Assembly: GCA_030537455.1 (NCBI GenBank)
Contig: JAUNMR010000001.1
Span: forward strand, 106,956 to 170,955
DNA length: 64,000 nt
Source: Planctomycetia bacterium
GTDB lineage: Bacteria; Planctomycetota; Planctomycetia; Pirellulales; Thermoguttaceae
Direction of reading: 5' to 3'
Shown here: positions 19,153 through 27,774 of the stretch, in pieces
How positions within the stretch are numbered: the first letter of the stretch is position 1
How the letters are laid out: every line of letters begins with the position of its first letter
Translations under genes and position numbers: made by a program
Notes under the pieces: generated by a model
What the model saw: only the letters and a program-made list of their open reading frames with translations
The model's database searches: none
Told to the model about the DNA's origin: nothing

Positions 19153-19773
19153 ATGCAAAACAGCCCCAATATCACCGCCAATATTCGTAGAGTCAGACCC
19201 GATGACGTCGAGCCCTTACAGAAACTCTACGCTTACTATGTTAATAACACCACTGTTTCATTTGAGACCGAAGCGCCGACGCTACAAGAGTTTCAAGCGC
19301 GCGTCGATGAAATCTCTAAGGATTTTCCCTACCTGGTTTGCGAACTCGACGGCAAAATCCTCGGTTACGCCTACGCTCACCGCGCTTTCCAAAGACAAGC
19401 CTACGCATGGTGTGCGGAAACTACCATTTACGTCGATCCACACGCCCAAGGGCACGGAGTCGCTCGCGCACTATATACCGCTCTGATTGAACTGCTGAAA
19501 ACCCAGGGATATAAAAACCTATACGCCGTCATTGTTGCGGAAAACCTACAGAGCTCATATTTCCATATGAAGCAAGGTTTTACTCTCTTTAGCGTCTTTA
19601 AAAAGGCCGGATGGAAGCTCGGAAGATGGCTCGACGTCGCGTGGTTTGAATTATTACTGCCGCCATACGACCAGGAGCCGGTCGAGCCCTCGCCGATCTC
19701 TATGTTCTCCGACTACTATATCGCCTCCGTATGTCGCGACGCCGCAAAGCTTGTGAAGGCGAAAAAAGAGTAG
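19153..19773 (+). CDS. GNAT family N-acetyltransferase (phosphinothricin acetyltransferase-like)
   Basis: A 206-residue acetyl-CoA-dependent acetyltransferase resembling the Pat/YncA group that acetylates methionine sulfone/sulfoximine or phosphinothricin-type amino acids. The N-terminus reads IRRVRPDDVEPLQKLYAYYV, and the acetyl-CoA loop QGHGVA is at about 99-104. The ATG at 19153 is preferred because AAAGGCG lies just upstream; an in-frame ATG at 19075 would add 26 residues. The C-terminus is about 30 residues longer than usual. Substrate not known. It is convergent with the kinase gene, with a shared terminator at 19830-19868. Confidence 0.85.
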   Translation: MQNSPNITANIRRVRPDDVEPLQKLYAYYVNNTTVSFETEAPTLQEFQARVDEISKDFPYLVCELDGKILGYAYAHRAFQRQAYAWCAETTIYVDPHAQGHGVARALYTALIELLKTQGYKNLYAVIVAENLQSSYFHMKQGFTLFSVFKKAGWKLGRWLDVAWFELLLPPYDQEPVEPSPISMFSDYYIASVCRDAAKLVKAKKE

Positions 19774-19829
19774 GGCGCTCTTGGAACCCCTTTGACATAA
19801 ACTCTTACACATAAAACGACATAAAAAGA

Positions 19830-19868
19830 ACGGCGCCGTCGCCTCGCTGCAACTGCGCCGTCTTTTAC
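19830..19868. terminator. Bidirectional terminator between the GNAT and kinase genes
   Basis: Stem ACGGCGC (19830-19836) with GCGCCGT (19855-19861), followed by CTTTTAC on the plus strand and by TTCTTTTTATG on the minus strand. It lies between two convergent genes. Confidence 0.7.
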
Positions 19869-19873
19869 GCTTG

Positions 19874-22800
19874 TCACGTACCGGGGAACTCCTCGCACGT
19901 TCGATTGACCGACCGGATCAGCTCGCGAGTCTCTTCGAAACTCATATCGTTCAGACCGCGATATATCCCTTCGTCATAGGTCTTGCGCGCTAAGTCCTCG
20001 CTCGGCTCCGAACGACCGACCGTATCCCACGGCGACGTCGAGGTTCCGTAATACGCGCTAGGAGATAGGTTCAGGCGCACGCGCTCGGAATTGAACCAAT
20101 GGCGTAAATAGACCGACTGCACGCGCGCACGGCGTTGCGAGTCGCTCAGTACCGGTCCCTCCGGCGAATAATCCCAGTCGAACCGCCAACCGTACAAATT
20201 ACCGCGCTCGTCCCCTGCGTAAAGCGTTGTGCCACGAAGATCGGTCGCAAGCGTCGTCAGAGCTCCCTCCGGCGCCGCCACGCGACACGCTTCCGTAAAC
20301 TTCGTCAGATCCCACACTTTGAAACTACTGTCTTTACTGGAGGATACCAGCCAGCGCGCGTCGGCAAGAACACAGACCGAACATACTTCGCCAAGATGAC
20401 CAGAAAGCGCGCGACTATAACCGGACGCGTCGCTATAAAGGTCTAGTTCATAGATCTTACCGTCTGCGCAACCCGCATAGAGTCGACGACCGTCGTACGT
20501 CCACGTCAGAGACAAAACGCTCGAAGGCAGCGCCGCGAATTCACGACGCGGAAGTTTACTACGACCTGTCCACAAGCGCACAATACCCGATTCCCCGCCC
20601 GTGGCAAAGAGGCGACCCGTGTGGTTAAAGCAGAACACTCGCGACTCGCCGGAGCCCACGTTCAACGTCAGAAGCGCGCTATGACCGCAAAGATCCCAAA
20701 GGCTAACGCTGCCGCCGTCGGTACACGTCGCAAGCGTGCGATCGTCCGGCGCGTAACTCAAATGGGCAATACTCCGGAAGCGTTCCGGAAGGGTACGCAA
20801 GCGCTTGCCTGTCGCAAGATCCCAAAGGATCACGCGTTGATCCCAGCTACCGGAACACAGCGTGCGATTGTCATGAGAAAGCGCCAGCGTACGAACCCAG
20901 TCGCGGTGACCTGTCAGTTCTAGCGTCGCCGACCAGCGCTCGCGATCTTCCACGTCGCGAACGTTCCTCTCGCCTGAATGTGACTGCGAAGAACGACGCC
21001 ACACGCGAACCGCCGCGTCCTTGCCACACGACGCCAGAAAACTACCGTTCCACGAACACGCCGTCGAGGAGACCGCTCCCTCGTGACTCTGACGCTTAAA
21101 CACCGGCGTCATTTCACGTAAGCGATTGCGTGTCAAGCGCATATCGAACGTCGAAAGAAAACTCGATAAGACCGTTTCGCTCCCTTCGCTACGCTCCGCC
21201 TGTCGATAGAGCTCGTAATAGCGCGCAAGATCGCCGCGACTACGCGCCTCTTCCGCTTGCGAAAGTACTGACGCCAGCTCCGTCTCGCGTTCGAAAATCT
21301 CTTCTGAGGAATTGACCACGCACAAAAGGTGCGGAGAGCGAAGGTACTGACGAGAATGACGACAGATCAGTGTAACGCGCCATATCTGACAGTTTACGCC
21401 ATTGCAGATCGTCGCGACATAGCGCCGCTGAGGGTCAAACCACAGCGCCTCAATCGCCCCGCCGCGCGCCACAAATGTGCGCCACAATCGACGCGTCTTG
21501 CGCTCCCAAAGGCATACCTGAGAATCGTGAGATCCTACCGCAAGCCAGCGACCCGAGCTATCCTCCGCGACCGCAAGGTCAAGGTCGCTATAGCCCAGAG
21601 AAGAGAGCTCCGCGTCATATGCGCCCGTGTTCACGTTCGTCGACCACGACGCTAACGTAAAGACCATCTGGGAACGACCGTTCGATTCCTGACCCTCAGT
21701 CGCTTCCAGTACCGCTCGCTCTGAACCCTCAAAATACAGAGCCAAGCGATAATCGCGACTCACCGCGACCTTGACGCGTTCTCCTGACTTGACTCTCAAA
21801 CCGCTCGTACCTTTTAACCGCGTCAGCTGAGAGATACTTTGACCCGTGCGAAGATTGAAAAGAACAAGCTCCTCTGTCGCCAACTCAAAAAGAAGATACG
21901 TGCCGTTCGTGTCAATATAAAACGCGGGGGGAACGCCGTTCTCGCCCCGACGCAGCAAATACTGATTTGAACAGACCGCGTCATATGGCAAAAGGTCGCT
22001 CGTGCGTTGATAAGAGCGTTTAATATCGAAGCGTTCCGGTAAAAGTTCAAGCGCGCGCGCAAATTCTGACGCGCTGCCCTTGATATTGCCGCGCTCCATT
22101 TGCAGCAGACCGCTCACAAAGTGCGCGTTGCCGTCCGTATCGCGACGGTGCGTCAAGCGCTCAATGCGTCGCGTCGCCTCCACGTCCGTGATATGACCGC
22201 TACGCCATTGCAAAAGCGTATGATTGTAAACAATTTGAGCGCTAGACGGCGCTAGCGACGCCGCGCGCTGTAATAGCGCCTCAGCGTCCGCCTGTTTGTT
22301 AAGGTCCAAAAGGGAGATCGCGCGATTAGAAAGGCTCTCTGCGCTAGAGGAACTGTCCTTCTGCTGACGGCGAGGGTATTTCGTGCCAAATTGCTCTTCG
22401 TAGATCCTAACCAACCGATCGGCAACCGCTTGCATTGATTCTGGACGCGCCAGCGGATCCTTTTGAAAGCAATGGCGCAATAGTTCGGTCATTGCCTCTG
22501 GGATCGCCGGTCGTCCCTCGGGTCGTGGCGTCTGAAGGAACACTTCAAAGACTTCCGCCGCCGTCTGACCACCGAGCTTACATGGGGAACGACCATGAAA
22601 CATCGCCAAAACCGAGATCGCCCAAGACCAGATATCTGTCTTCTTGGTGATTTGAATCGAGGAATAGCATTCCGCGCCACGGCGTCCCGCTTTGCGCTGC
22701 TCTTGGTAATACTGAAACGCCTCGTACTGCTCCGGCGAGCAATACGCCGGGGTCATACCGTCGCAGTGGTTGGTGGAGCCGTAATCGCGATCTTCGCTGT

Positions 22801-23749
22801 CTTGCGTCGTTTTCGAAAGACCAAAGTCTGTCACTTTGATCGTGGCGCCCGAGGTCATGACGTTGCCCGGCTTAACGTCTAGGTGCACTAACCCCTGACG
22901 ATGCGCGTGTTCCAGACCCCACGCAAATTGAATCGATACGTCGATAATACGCGCGAGAATCTCTTCTTCGGTTCCCTCGTAGAGACGTTTGCTTAAGATC
23001 CAATCTTGCAACGTCCCGTCGGGCGCAAATTCCGCAAATAACCGTGGAATTCCGTCGATACGACGCACAAAGTAGCATGAGACAATATTAGGATGAAGAC
23101 CCAGCTCGATCCACGTCTGGCACTCGCGCTCGAAATTTTGCTTACCGCGTTCCGACTCCGCAACGCCCGGCTTGGGACTCTTGACCACAAGGTCGATATT
23201 CCAGTCGCGACGACGAACGCGCTGAACGTAACCGACCCCGCCCTCGGCGTAAAGCTTGCTAGATGAGAAGGGAAGTACCTGACAGACCCCGTCAAGTATC
23301 GTGGCGCCCGCCGGCCAAACGCCCTTAGGAGGCGCTGGAAGTTTCTCCGTGACTGACTCCTCAAATTCTGCGTCCGAACCCTTAACCCCGCTCGCCGACG
23401 CTCCATTCGCCTCTTTGGTCGATTCGCCTGAATCCTGCGCCGACTCTTCCGTCTCCGTCGGTTCCTCCCGAGGGAGCTCTACTACCACGCCCTTATCTTC
23501 CGACGTCTCAAACTCCGAACTGTCTTTCACGCTCGAGCGCGTAGCCACGCGCGACGTCCCCGCGCTCAGTATTCGAGAATCCAAGCGCGTCTCGTTCAAA
23601 CTTAAGCCTTCTGCTACGCTTTCCTCCGCGTTAGCGCCAAACTCGCGACCACAATGTGCGCAACGCATAACCCCCTCAGACACGCGAAAATGCGTATCTG
23701 ACACGCTCTGGCAGTGGGGACATTGAATTGGGGAAGGGGACGTTGACAT
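19874..23749 (-). CDS. Serine/threonine protein kinase with zinc ribbon, TPR and WD40 repeats
   Basis: A 1291-residue regulatory protein of planctomycete style. In order: a zinc ribbon with CPHC and CAHC (about residues 10-34), a Ser/Glu-rich linker, a protein kinase domain (about 155-450), tetratricopeptide-like helices (about 470-590) and a WD40 propeller region (about 630-1220) with several GSxDxxVxLWD-like repeats. The kinase shows the beta3 lysine VVKSPKP (K190), catalytic loop HLDVKPGN (289-296) and DFG (308-310). The loop is HLD rather than HRD, so it is a non-RD kinase. No membrane helix is evident. ATG at 23747-23749 was chosen because the zinc ribbon follows directly; an in-frame start 16 codons upstream also exists. 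Confidence 0.9.
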   Translation of the reverse strand: MSTSPSPIQCPHCQSVSDTHFRVSEGVMRCAHCGREFGANAEESVAEGLSLNETRLDSRILSAGTSRVATRSSVKDSSEFETSEDKGVVVELPREEPTETEESAQDSGESTKEANGASASGVKGSDAEFEESVTEKLPAPPKGVWPAGATILDGVCQVLPFSSSKLYAEGGVGYVQRVRRRDWNIDLVVKSPKPGVAESERGKQNFERECQTWIELGLHPNIVSCYFVRRIDGIPRLFAEFAPDGTLQDWILSKRLYEGTEEEILARIIDVSIQFAWGLEHAHRQGLVHLDVKPGNVMTSGATIKVTDFGLSKTTQDSEDRDYGSTNHCDGMTPAYCSPEQYEAFQYYQEQRKAGRRGAECYSSIQITKKTDIWSWAISVLAMFHGRSPCKLGGQTAAEVFEVFLQTPRPEGRPAIPEAMTELLRHCFQKDPLARPESMQAVADRLVRIYEEQFGTKYPRRQQKDSSSSAESLSNRAISLLDLNKQADAEALLQRAASLAPSSAQIVYNHTLLQWRSGHITDVEATRRIERLTHRRDTDGNAHFVSGLLQMERGNIKGSASEFARALELLPERFDIKRSYQRTSDLLPYDAVCSNQYLLRRGENGVPPAFYIDTNGTYLLFELATEELVLFNLRTGQSISQLTRLKGTSGLRVKSGERVKVAVSRDYRLALYFEGSERAVLEATEGQESNGRSQMVFTLASWSTNVNTGAYDAELSSLGYSDLDLAVAEDSSGRWLAVGSHDSQVCLWERKTRRLWRTFVARGGAIEALWFDPQRRYVATICNGVNCQIWRVTLICRHSRQYLRSPHLLCVVNSSEEIFERETELASVLSQAEEARSRGDLARYYELYRQAERSEGSETVLSSFLSTFDMRLTRNRLREMTPVFKRQSHEGAVSSTACSWNGSFLASCGKDAAVRVWRRSSQSHSGERNVRDVEDRERWSATLELTGHRDWVRTLALSHDNRTLCSGSWDQRVILWDLATGKRLRTLPERFRSIAHLSYAPDDRTLATCTDGGSVSLWDLCGHSALLTLNVGSGESRVFCFNHTGRLFATGGESGIVRLWTGRSKLPRREFAALPSSVLSLTWTYDGRRLYAGCADGKIYELDLYSDASGYSRALSGHLGEVCSVCVLADARWLVSSSKDSSFKVWDLTKFTEACRVAAPEGALTTLATDLRGTTLYAGDERGNLYGWRFDWDYSPEGPVLSDSQRRARVQSVYLRHWFNSERVRLNLSPSAYYGTSTSPWDTVGRSEPSEDLARKTYDEGIYRGLNDMSFEETRELIRSVNRTCEEFPGT

Positions 23750-23805
23750 AAGACGTCTTCGATAAGTTACGTTAGCACAAGAGAAAGAACGCGTCAAAAC
23801 CGCGG

Positions 23806-24957
23806 TTATTGCGCCGGGTTAAACGCTTCCAGTTGCGCGTCAAGCTCCGACGCGCTCAAATCGCCGTTGTGGAGAATCACACGAAAACTGAACTGAAGCG
23901 TGTCGCCTTTCGATAGTTTCCGTGTTCCGCTACCGGGCGTTTTCGGTTCAAAGTCGTTCTGACCAAACGGGTTAATTGCAAACAGACCATAGTCGCGCAC
24001 GTGGCTCCACGGCGTCTGATTAAGACTATTCGGCCCGTTAATAATCGCAACCCCCGCGGTCGTCAACGGGTAATCCCACGATTTCGCGTCTTTGGCCAGC
24101 TCGCGCGCTAACTCTTCGCCCGTCAAGTACTTCTCAACCGGACCGACATAGTTCACCCAATGAGCCTTTTCGCTCCACGTCTGCGCGTCGACCGAACCGA
24201 GATCGTTCTCTATCCGTCCGCCCCAGGTCGGGTGCAACTTCTTCGACGTCACCGCCATGGCGCTGGGAACGCGAACTCCAAAGGAGCCTTCTTTCGTATC
24301 GCCAAAGAACACGTTGTCTTCCAGCGCTTCGATCTCTATTGCGTAATCGATGAAATTCGCCGGTTTGCCAATTGCCAATCGTCCGAACCGCAGGGTGCGT
24401 ATGTCTTTGCAGATATCGCGATCGAGTTTCTCGTGACGCCAAAAGTTTTCCGTCTCAATCACAACGGTAGAGCCTTCCACGCGCGCGCTCAAAAGGCGAC
24501 TCTGACGAATGACCGAACCCGTGCCGCCCCAGAAGTCGCCGCCGCTCACGTCGCCATGATTGAACCACAGCGAACGATGATGACGGTGATCCTGAACCCC
24601 GCCGCGTTCGGAGATCTGTGCGTTCGCATACGTCTCCTTCAGCGTCGGATCCGAGAGCTCCTCCTCCGAAAGATCGGCGACCATTGGCCACGCGCGCGTC
24701 ACAAGGGCGCCGTTAGGAGCGCGAAGCGGCCAAACCGTCGGCGTGCCTTTGTGATCCGGCCGATATTCCGCAAAAAATTCCCCGTCAAGGTAAATGCGCG
24801 CGCGATTATCCTCAAGAAGTTGTAATTCGACCGCGCAATCGCTTGCGTCCCCCTGAGACTGTGCGTATAAACTCATTACGCACGCCGACGAACTCAGAAG
24901 ACAAATGCAAAAGAGCGCGAACAGTACGCGAACAGGACGCCACAACGTTCTTGTCAT
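23806..24957 (-). CDS. Secreted DUF6807 (PmoA-like) family protein, copy 1
   Basis: A 383-residue protein with a signal peptide (MTRTLWRPVRVLFALFCICL, processed after about residue 33). The family core follows, with the histidine motif DHRHHRSLWFNHGDVSGGDFWG and a later SYGVRVP-like region. DUF6807 proteins resemble sugar-mutarotase/glycoside-related beta-sandwiches and occur in large numbers in planctomycete sugar-degradation regions; activity is not proven. The ATG at 24955-24957 is supported by AGCAGGTAAAT upstream and by the signal peptide. A divergent paralogue is at 42369-43484. It is 56 bases from the kinase gene start on the same strand. Confidence 0.85.
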   Translation of the reverse strand: MTRTLWRPVRVLFALFCICLLSSSACVMSLYAQSQGDASDCAVELQLLEDNRARIYLDGEFFAEYRPDHKGTPTVWPLRAPNGALVTRAWPMVADLSEEELSDPTLKETYANAQISERGGVQDHRHHRSLWFNHGDVSGGDFWGGTGSVIRQSRLLSARVEGSTVVIETENFWRHEKLDRDICKDIRTLRFGRLAIGKPANFIDYAIEIEALEDNVFFGDTKEGSFGVRVPSAMAVTSKKLHPTWGGRIENDLGSVDAQTWSEKAHWVNYVGPVEKYLTGEELARELAKDAKSWDYPLTTAGVAIINGPNSLNQTPWSHVRDYGLFAINPFGQNDFEPKTPGSGTRKLSKGDTLQFSFRVILHNGDLSASELDAQLEAFNPAQ

Positions 24958-25174
24958 AATATTTACCTGCTTAAAACCCATGTGACTGCAATACTTACGA
25001 TTTCCAGCCGACCTACGCCAAAAGGCGCGAGCCTAAGCGCTTACCGCGCCGGACAAGACCGCGTCTATAATAACCAAAGCGTCGACGACCTGTGCGTTCG
25101 ATATGTCGCGCAATCAGTCGCCGGCGCTCCCGCCTAGATTATATTATAATGACACGCGCAATGCAACGCTAATG

Positions 25175-25633
25175 TTAATTACCGGAAAAATTCGGCGATT
25201 CTGGCGCGTTGCCCAAAACCGATAGCGTCTGCAGAAGCGCGTTCATATGAACGATACGAGGTCCGTACTTCTCAAAGAACTCCGACGTCATGTACTCGTT
25301 CTCTTGCATTGCCTCGTAATTCACGTCAAGGTCGTACGTTAGGGAGGAAAGCATGTCTGTCTGAAGTTTGCCGAGGCAATCCGACGCCAATTTGCACGAT
25401 TTCGCCAGCGCCGGGTTCGCTCTGCGCCACTGCGCCAACTCACGAACTCGTTGCTTCTGTGCGGCGCTCAGCTGGTTCACTACCTCTTGAAGAAGATCGT
25501 TCTGGCGCGACTGTACCATGATCAACTGACGAACAAGATCCGTCAGCTCCGTCGTCTGATCCACATGTTGTGTTATCGTCGTCGGCGTACTTTCAAGACT
25601 ATTGACCAATTCGTATTTAGCTTCGTTTGCCAT
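25175..25633 (-). CDS. Small helical/coiled-coil hypothetical protein
   Basis: Not recognised with a named family, though I associate the stretch LAQWRRANPALAKSCKLAS with conserved planctomycete hypotheticals. The 152-residue protein (start ATG 25631-25633) is almost wholly helical. A heptad-like segment TDLVRQLIMVQSRQNDLLQE (about 30-50) is followed by a longer helix to about residue 110. There is no membrane segment or signal. A 15-codon longer start at 25678 is possible. It is transcribed alone on the minus strand. Confidence 0.7.
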   Translation of the reverse strand: MANEAKYELVNSLESTPTTITQHVDQTTELTDLVRQLIMVQSRQNDLLQEVVNQLSAAQKQRVRELAQWRRANPALAKSCKLASDCLGKLQTDMLSSLTYDLDVNYEAMQENEYMTSEFFEKYGPRIVHMNALLQTLSVLGNAPESPNFSGN

Positions 25634-26464
25634 CGCTAAATTATCCTTAACACGTCTGTGGGACAGTTTATAATCCATGAGGGATTACCGCTAACCGGCG
25701 CCACGCTAATGCCCCGATACTGTCGCTCTACGCGTCAAACGCGCGTTACGCAAACCATTATAATCTCATTTCCCTATTCTGGGGCGCTCAATCCCGCTAT
25801 TTCCCCCAATTTTAACTAAGGAAGTCGCCCTCCTGTGACCTCTACAACCTCGTTTGATACAATATTTATCGAGTCGAAACCTCAAAATAAATATAGAACG
25901 CTAATAGAAAAAAGAATTGGGGCTGTCGAAAAAACTTATTTTGTCACGACCTGACATATATATTAAGGAAAACCATCGTGCTGACGACGCCTCCTTTACC
26001 CACGTTGCGTCCGGAAGCTTGCGCACGTCATGCGCGACCTGACGACGCTGTCTATAACAACGCTTGACACGTGCAAATCTGTCCATACGCGCTTCGTGAT
26101 TGCCGCTCAACGCCCCGTCGAAAGAACGCGGAACTTGTTTACATCCGCGCTATGAAGTTCTCCTCGCAACTGCCCGTGCGTTCGCTCTTACTGGGAACTA
26201 ATCCTGAATCTCGGGAAAATGCAATGATCTCTTCTCTTCAATACCGCGCTGATTCCGTCTCATTATCAACGCTCAATCGCGACGACATGACCAAGCCAAA
26301 AGAAACTGATCTTAAGTTTTTCACGCGCTTCTGACGCCCCTCAACCGCGTGTGTATTGGAAAGAGCAGACGTCAATACCACGCGCCATTGGCAAATGACC
26401 CCATAATTTCAAAAAAAAATTTCCTCCGAAATTTGCCTTTTTCCAAATTTTCCCTAGTTTAAAC

Positions 26465-26492
26465 TTGACAGGCAGCGCCGAAATGGTAGAAT
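26465..26492 (+). promoter_or_regulatory. Sigma70-type promoter upstream of sdhCAB
   Basis: A perfect TTGACA at 26465-26470 and TAGAAT at 26487-26492, spacer 16, preceded by an A/T-rich UP-like block. Predicted start near 26499, giving a leader of about 365 nt before sdhC. Confidence 0.8.
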
Positions 26493-26495
26493 ATC

Positions 26496-26517
26496 AATCG
26501 ATAAAATTGTATCGATT
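26496..26517 (+). promoter_or_regulatory. Perfect inverted repeat over the sdh transcription start (operator candidate)
   Basis: AATCGATA (26496-26503), a 6-base spacer and TATCGATT (26510-26517) form a perfect 8-6-8 palindrome. It lies 3 bases downstream of the -10 box, where a bound dimer would block initiation. The regulator is not identified. Confidence 0.6.
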
Positions 26518-26864
26518 TAAAATCGCCCCTTCGTTTCAATGCTTCGCGCATATTACCGTGTTCGATGCGAATGTGGCGTGCCGTCGAGCTTTTTTATCTG
26601 TGCGAACGCTCAAAACGTACCCCTGTACGAGATGACGACGCCGTTGGTCACGACATACTCGCAAGCCGCGTCTTTACGACGATAGGAACGTACTTCTAAC
26701 TCTATCGTACGCTTACGATACGTTAGTTCGCGACGTACGTCCTGCGCGTTATCGATACCCTGATACGCTACGCTTGTGAAACTCCACCTCCGCGTGACCG
26801 TTGACTCAAGATTGAATTGTTGCCTGTTTAACTTCACTCCAAGTATTCCAAAGCAAATAAGTCA

Positions 26865-27569
26865 ATGTCAAACCTTCTGTTCTCGTCAATTGGCAAGAAG
26901 TTTGTCGTCAGTTTGAGCGGTTGCTTCTTGTTGATCTTCCTACTCATGCACCTGGGACTCAACCTCACGGCGCTTATCTCGAAAGAGAGCTACGACGCGG
27001 TATGTCATTTCATGGACGTTAACCCGCTCGTACAAGCCATGGTTCCCGTGCTCGTGCTCGGTTTCCTCGTGCATATTATCTTCGCGTGTAACCTGGAATT
27101 CAAAAACTGGACTTCAAGACCGCGCAACATGCGTTACGCCGTCCCCACTAAGACCAAAGAAGTCCACTGGTCCGCCAAAAACATGTTCGTCCTCGGCGTG
27201 CTCGTTATCGGATTCCTCTTCCTGCACCTGGCGCACTTCTGGTCCAAAATGCAACTGCAGCATTTCCTCGGTAAAGAAGGAACTAACGCCTACGAAATCT
27301 TGGTTTATCAGTTCAGCCAGTGGTACTACTGCCTGATCTATATCGTCTGGTTCATCGCGATCTACTTCCATGTCTCCCACGGCTTCTGGAGCGCCTTCCA
27401 GTCCCTCGGTCTCAATAACGCCAAGTGGCTCCCAAGACTCAAAGTTCTCGCGAAAATCTACGCGCTCGTCGTCCTCATCGGATACGTCGCTATCCCGCTC
27501 TATTTCTTCTTCTGCAAGTCTTGCTGCTGCCAAGCCGCCGCCGAATGCTCCGCCATGATGTTGCAGTAA
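26865..27569 (+). CDS. sdhC: Succinate dehydrogenase/fumarate reductase cytochrome b558 subunit
   Basis: A 234-residue membrane anchor of complex II in the single-polypeptide b558 family (Bacteroides/Bacillus/Epsilonproteobacteria type), carrying quinone and haem sites. About five hydrophobic helices are visible, starting with GKKFVVSLSGCFLLIFLLMHL. Histidines suited as haem ligands occur in the helices (LMHLGLNL, FLVHIIF, LHLAHFW, HVSHGFW). It is first gene of sdhCAB, 205 bases before sdhA. A b558 anchor of this type works with menaquinone and often runs as a fumarate reductase. Confidence 0.92.
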   Translation: MSNLLFSSIGKKFVVSLSGCFLLIFLLMHLGLNLTALISKESYDAVCHFMDVNPLVQAMVPVLVLGFLVHIIFACNLEFKNWTSRPRNMRYAVPTKTKEVHWSAKNMFVLGVLVIGFLFLHLAHFWSKMQLQHFLGKEGTNAYEILVYQFSQWYYCLIYIVWFIAIYFHVSHGFWSAFQSLGLNNAKWLPRLKVLAKIYALVVLIGYVAIPLYFFFCKSCCCQAAAECSAMMLQ

Positions 27570-27774
27570 TGACATTCCCAGACGCTCGTTGCTGCCGCGC
27601 CGCAAGTCGCGACTATCCGCCTATTAACCGCTATGCGTCGGCAATACGCCCTGCGCTACGGTTAATCCGGCGCTTTCCTCGCGCGCTATGCCCTCACAAA
27701 TGAACGCTTGACCCTGCGCGTTAGCAACGCTTTAATTCAGAGCCAAAATCTTAGAATTCAGTATAGAAGTTGAT

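Larger units (their letters stand above)
25634..26864. other. 1.2-kb intergenic region upstream of sdhC
   Basis: No gene I can support. A short plus-strand reading frame at about 26071-26334 has no family resemblance or ribosome site. The right part holds an AT-rich block (26400-26460), the sdh promoter (26465-26492), the inverted repeat (26496-26517) and a leader of about 365 nt to sdhC whose role is unclear. Confidence 0.5.

Noticed and set aside
26071..26334. 87-codon plus-strand reading frame upstream of sdhC
   Set aside because: Starts at GTG without a ribosome site, resembles no family, and lies upstream of the strong sdh promoter.
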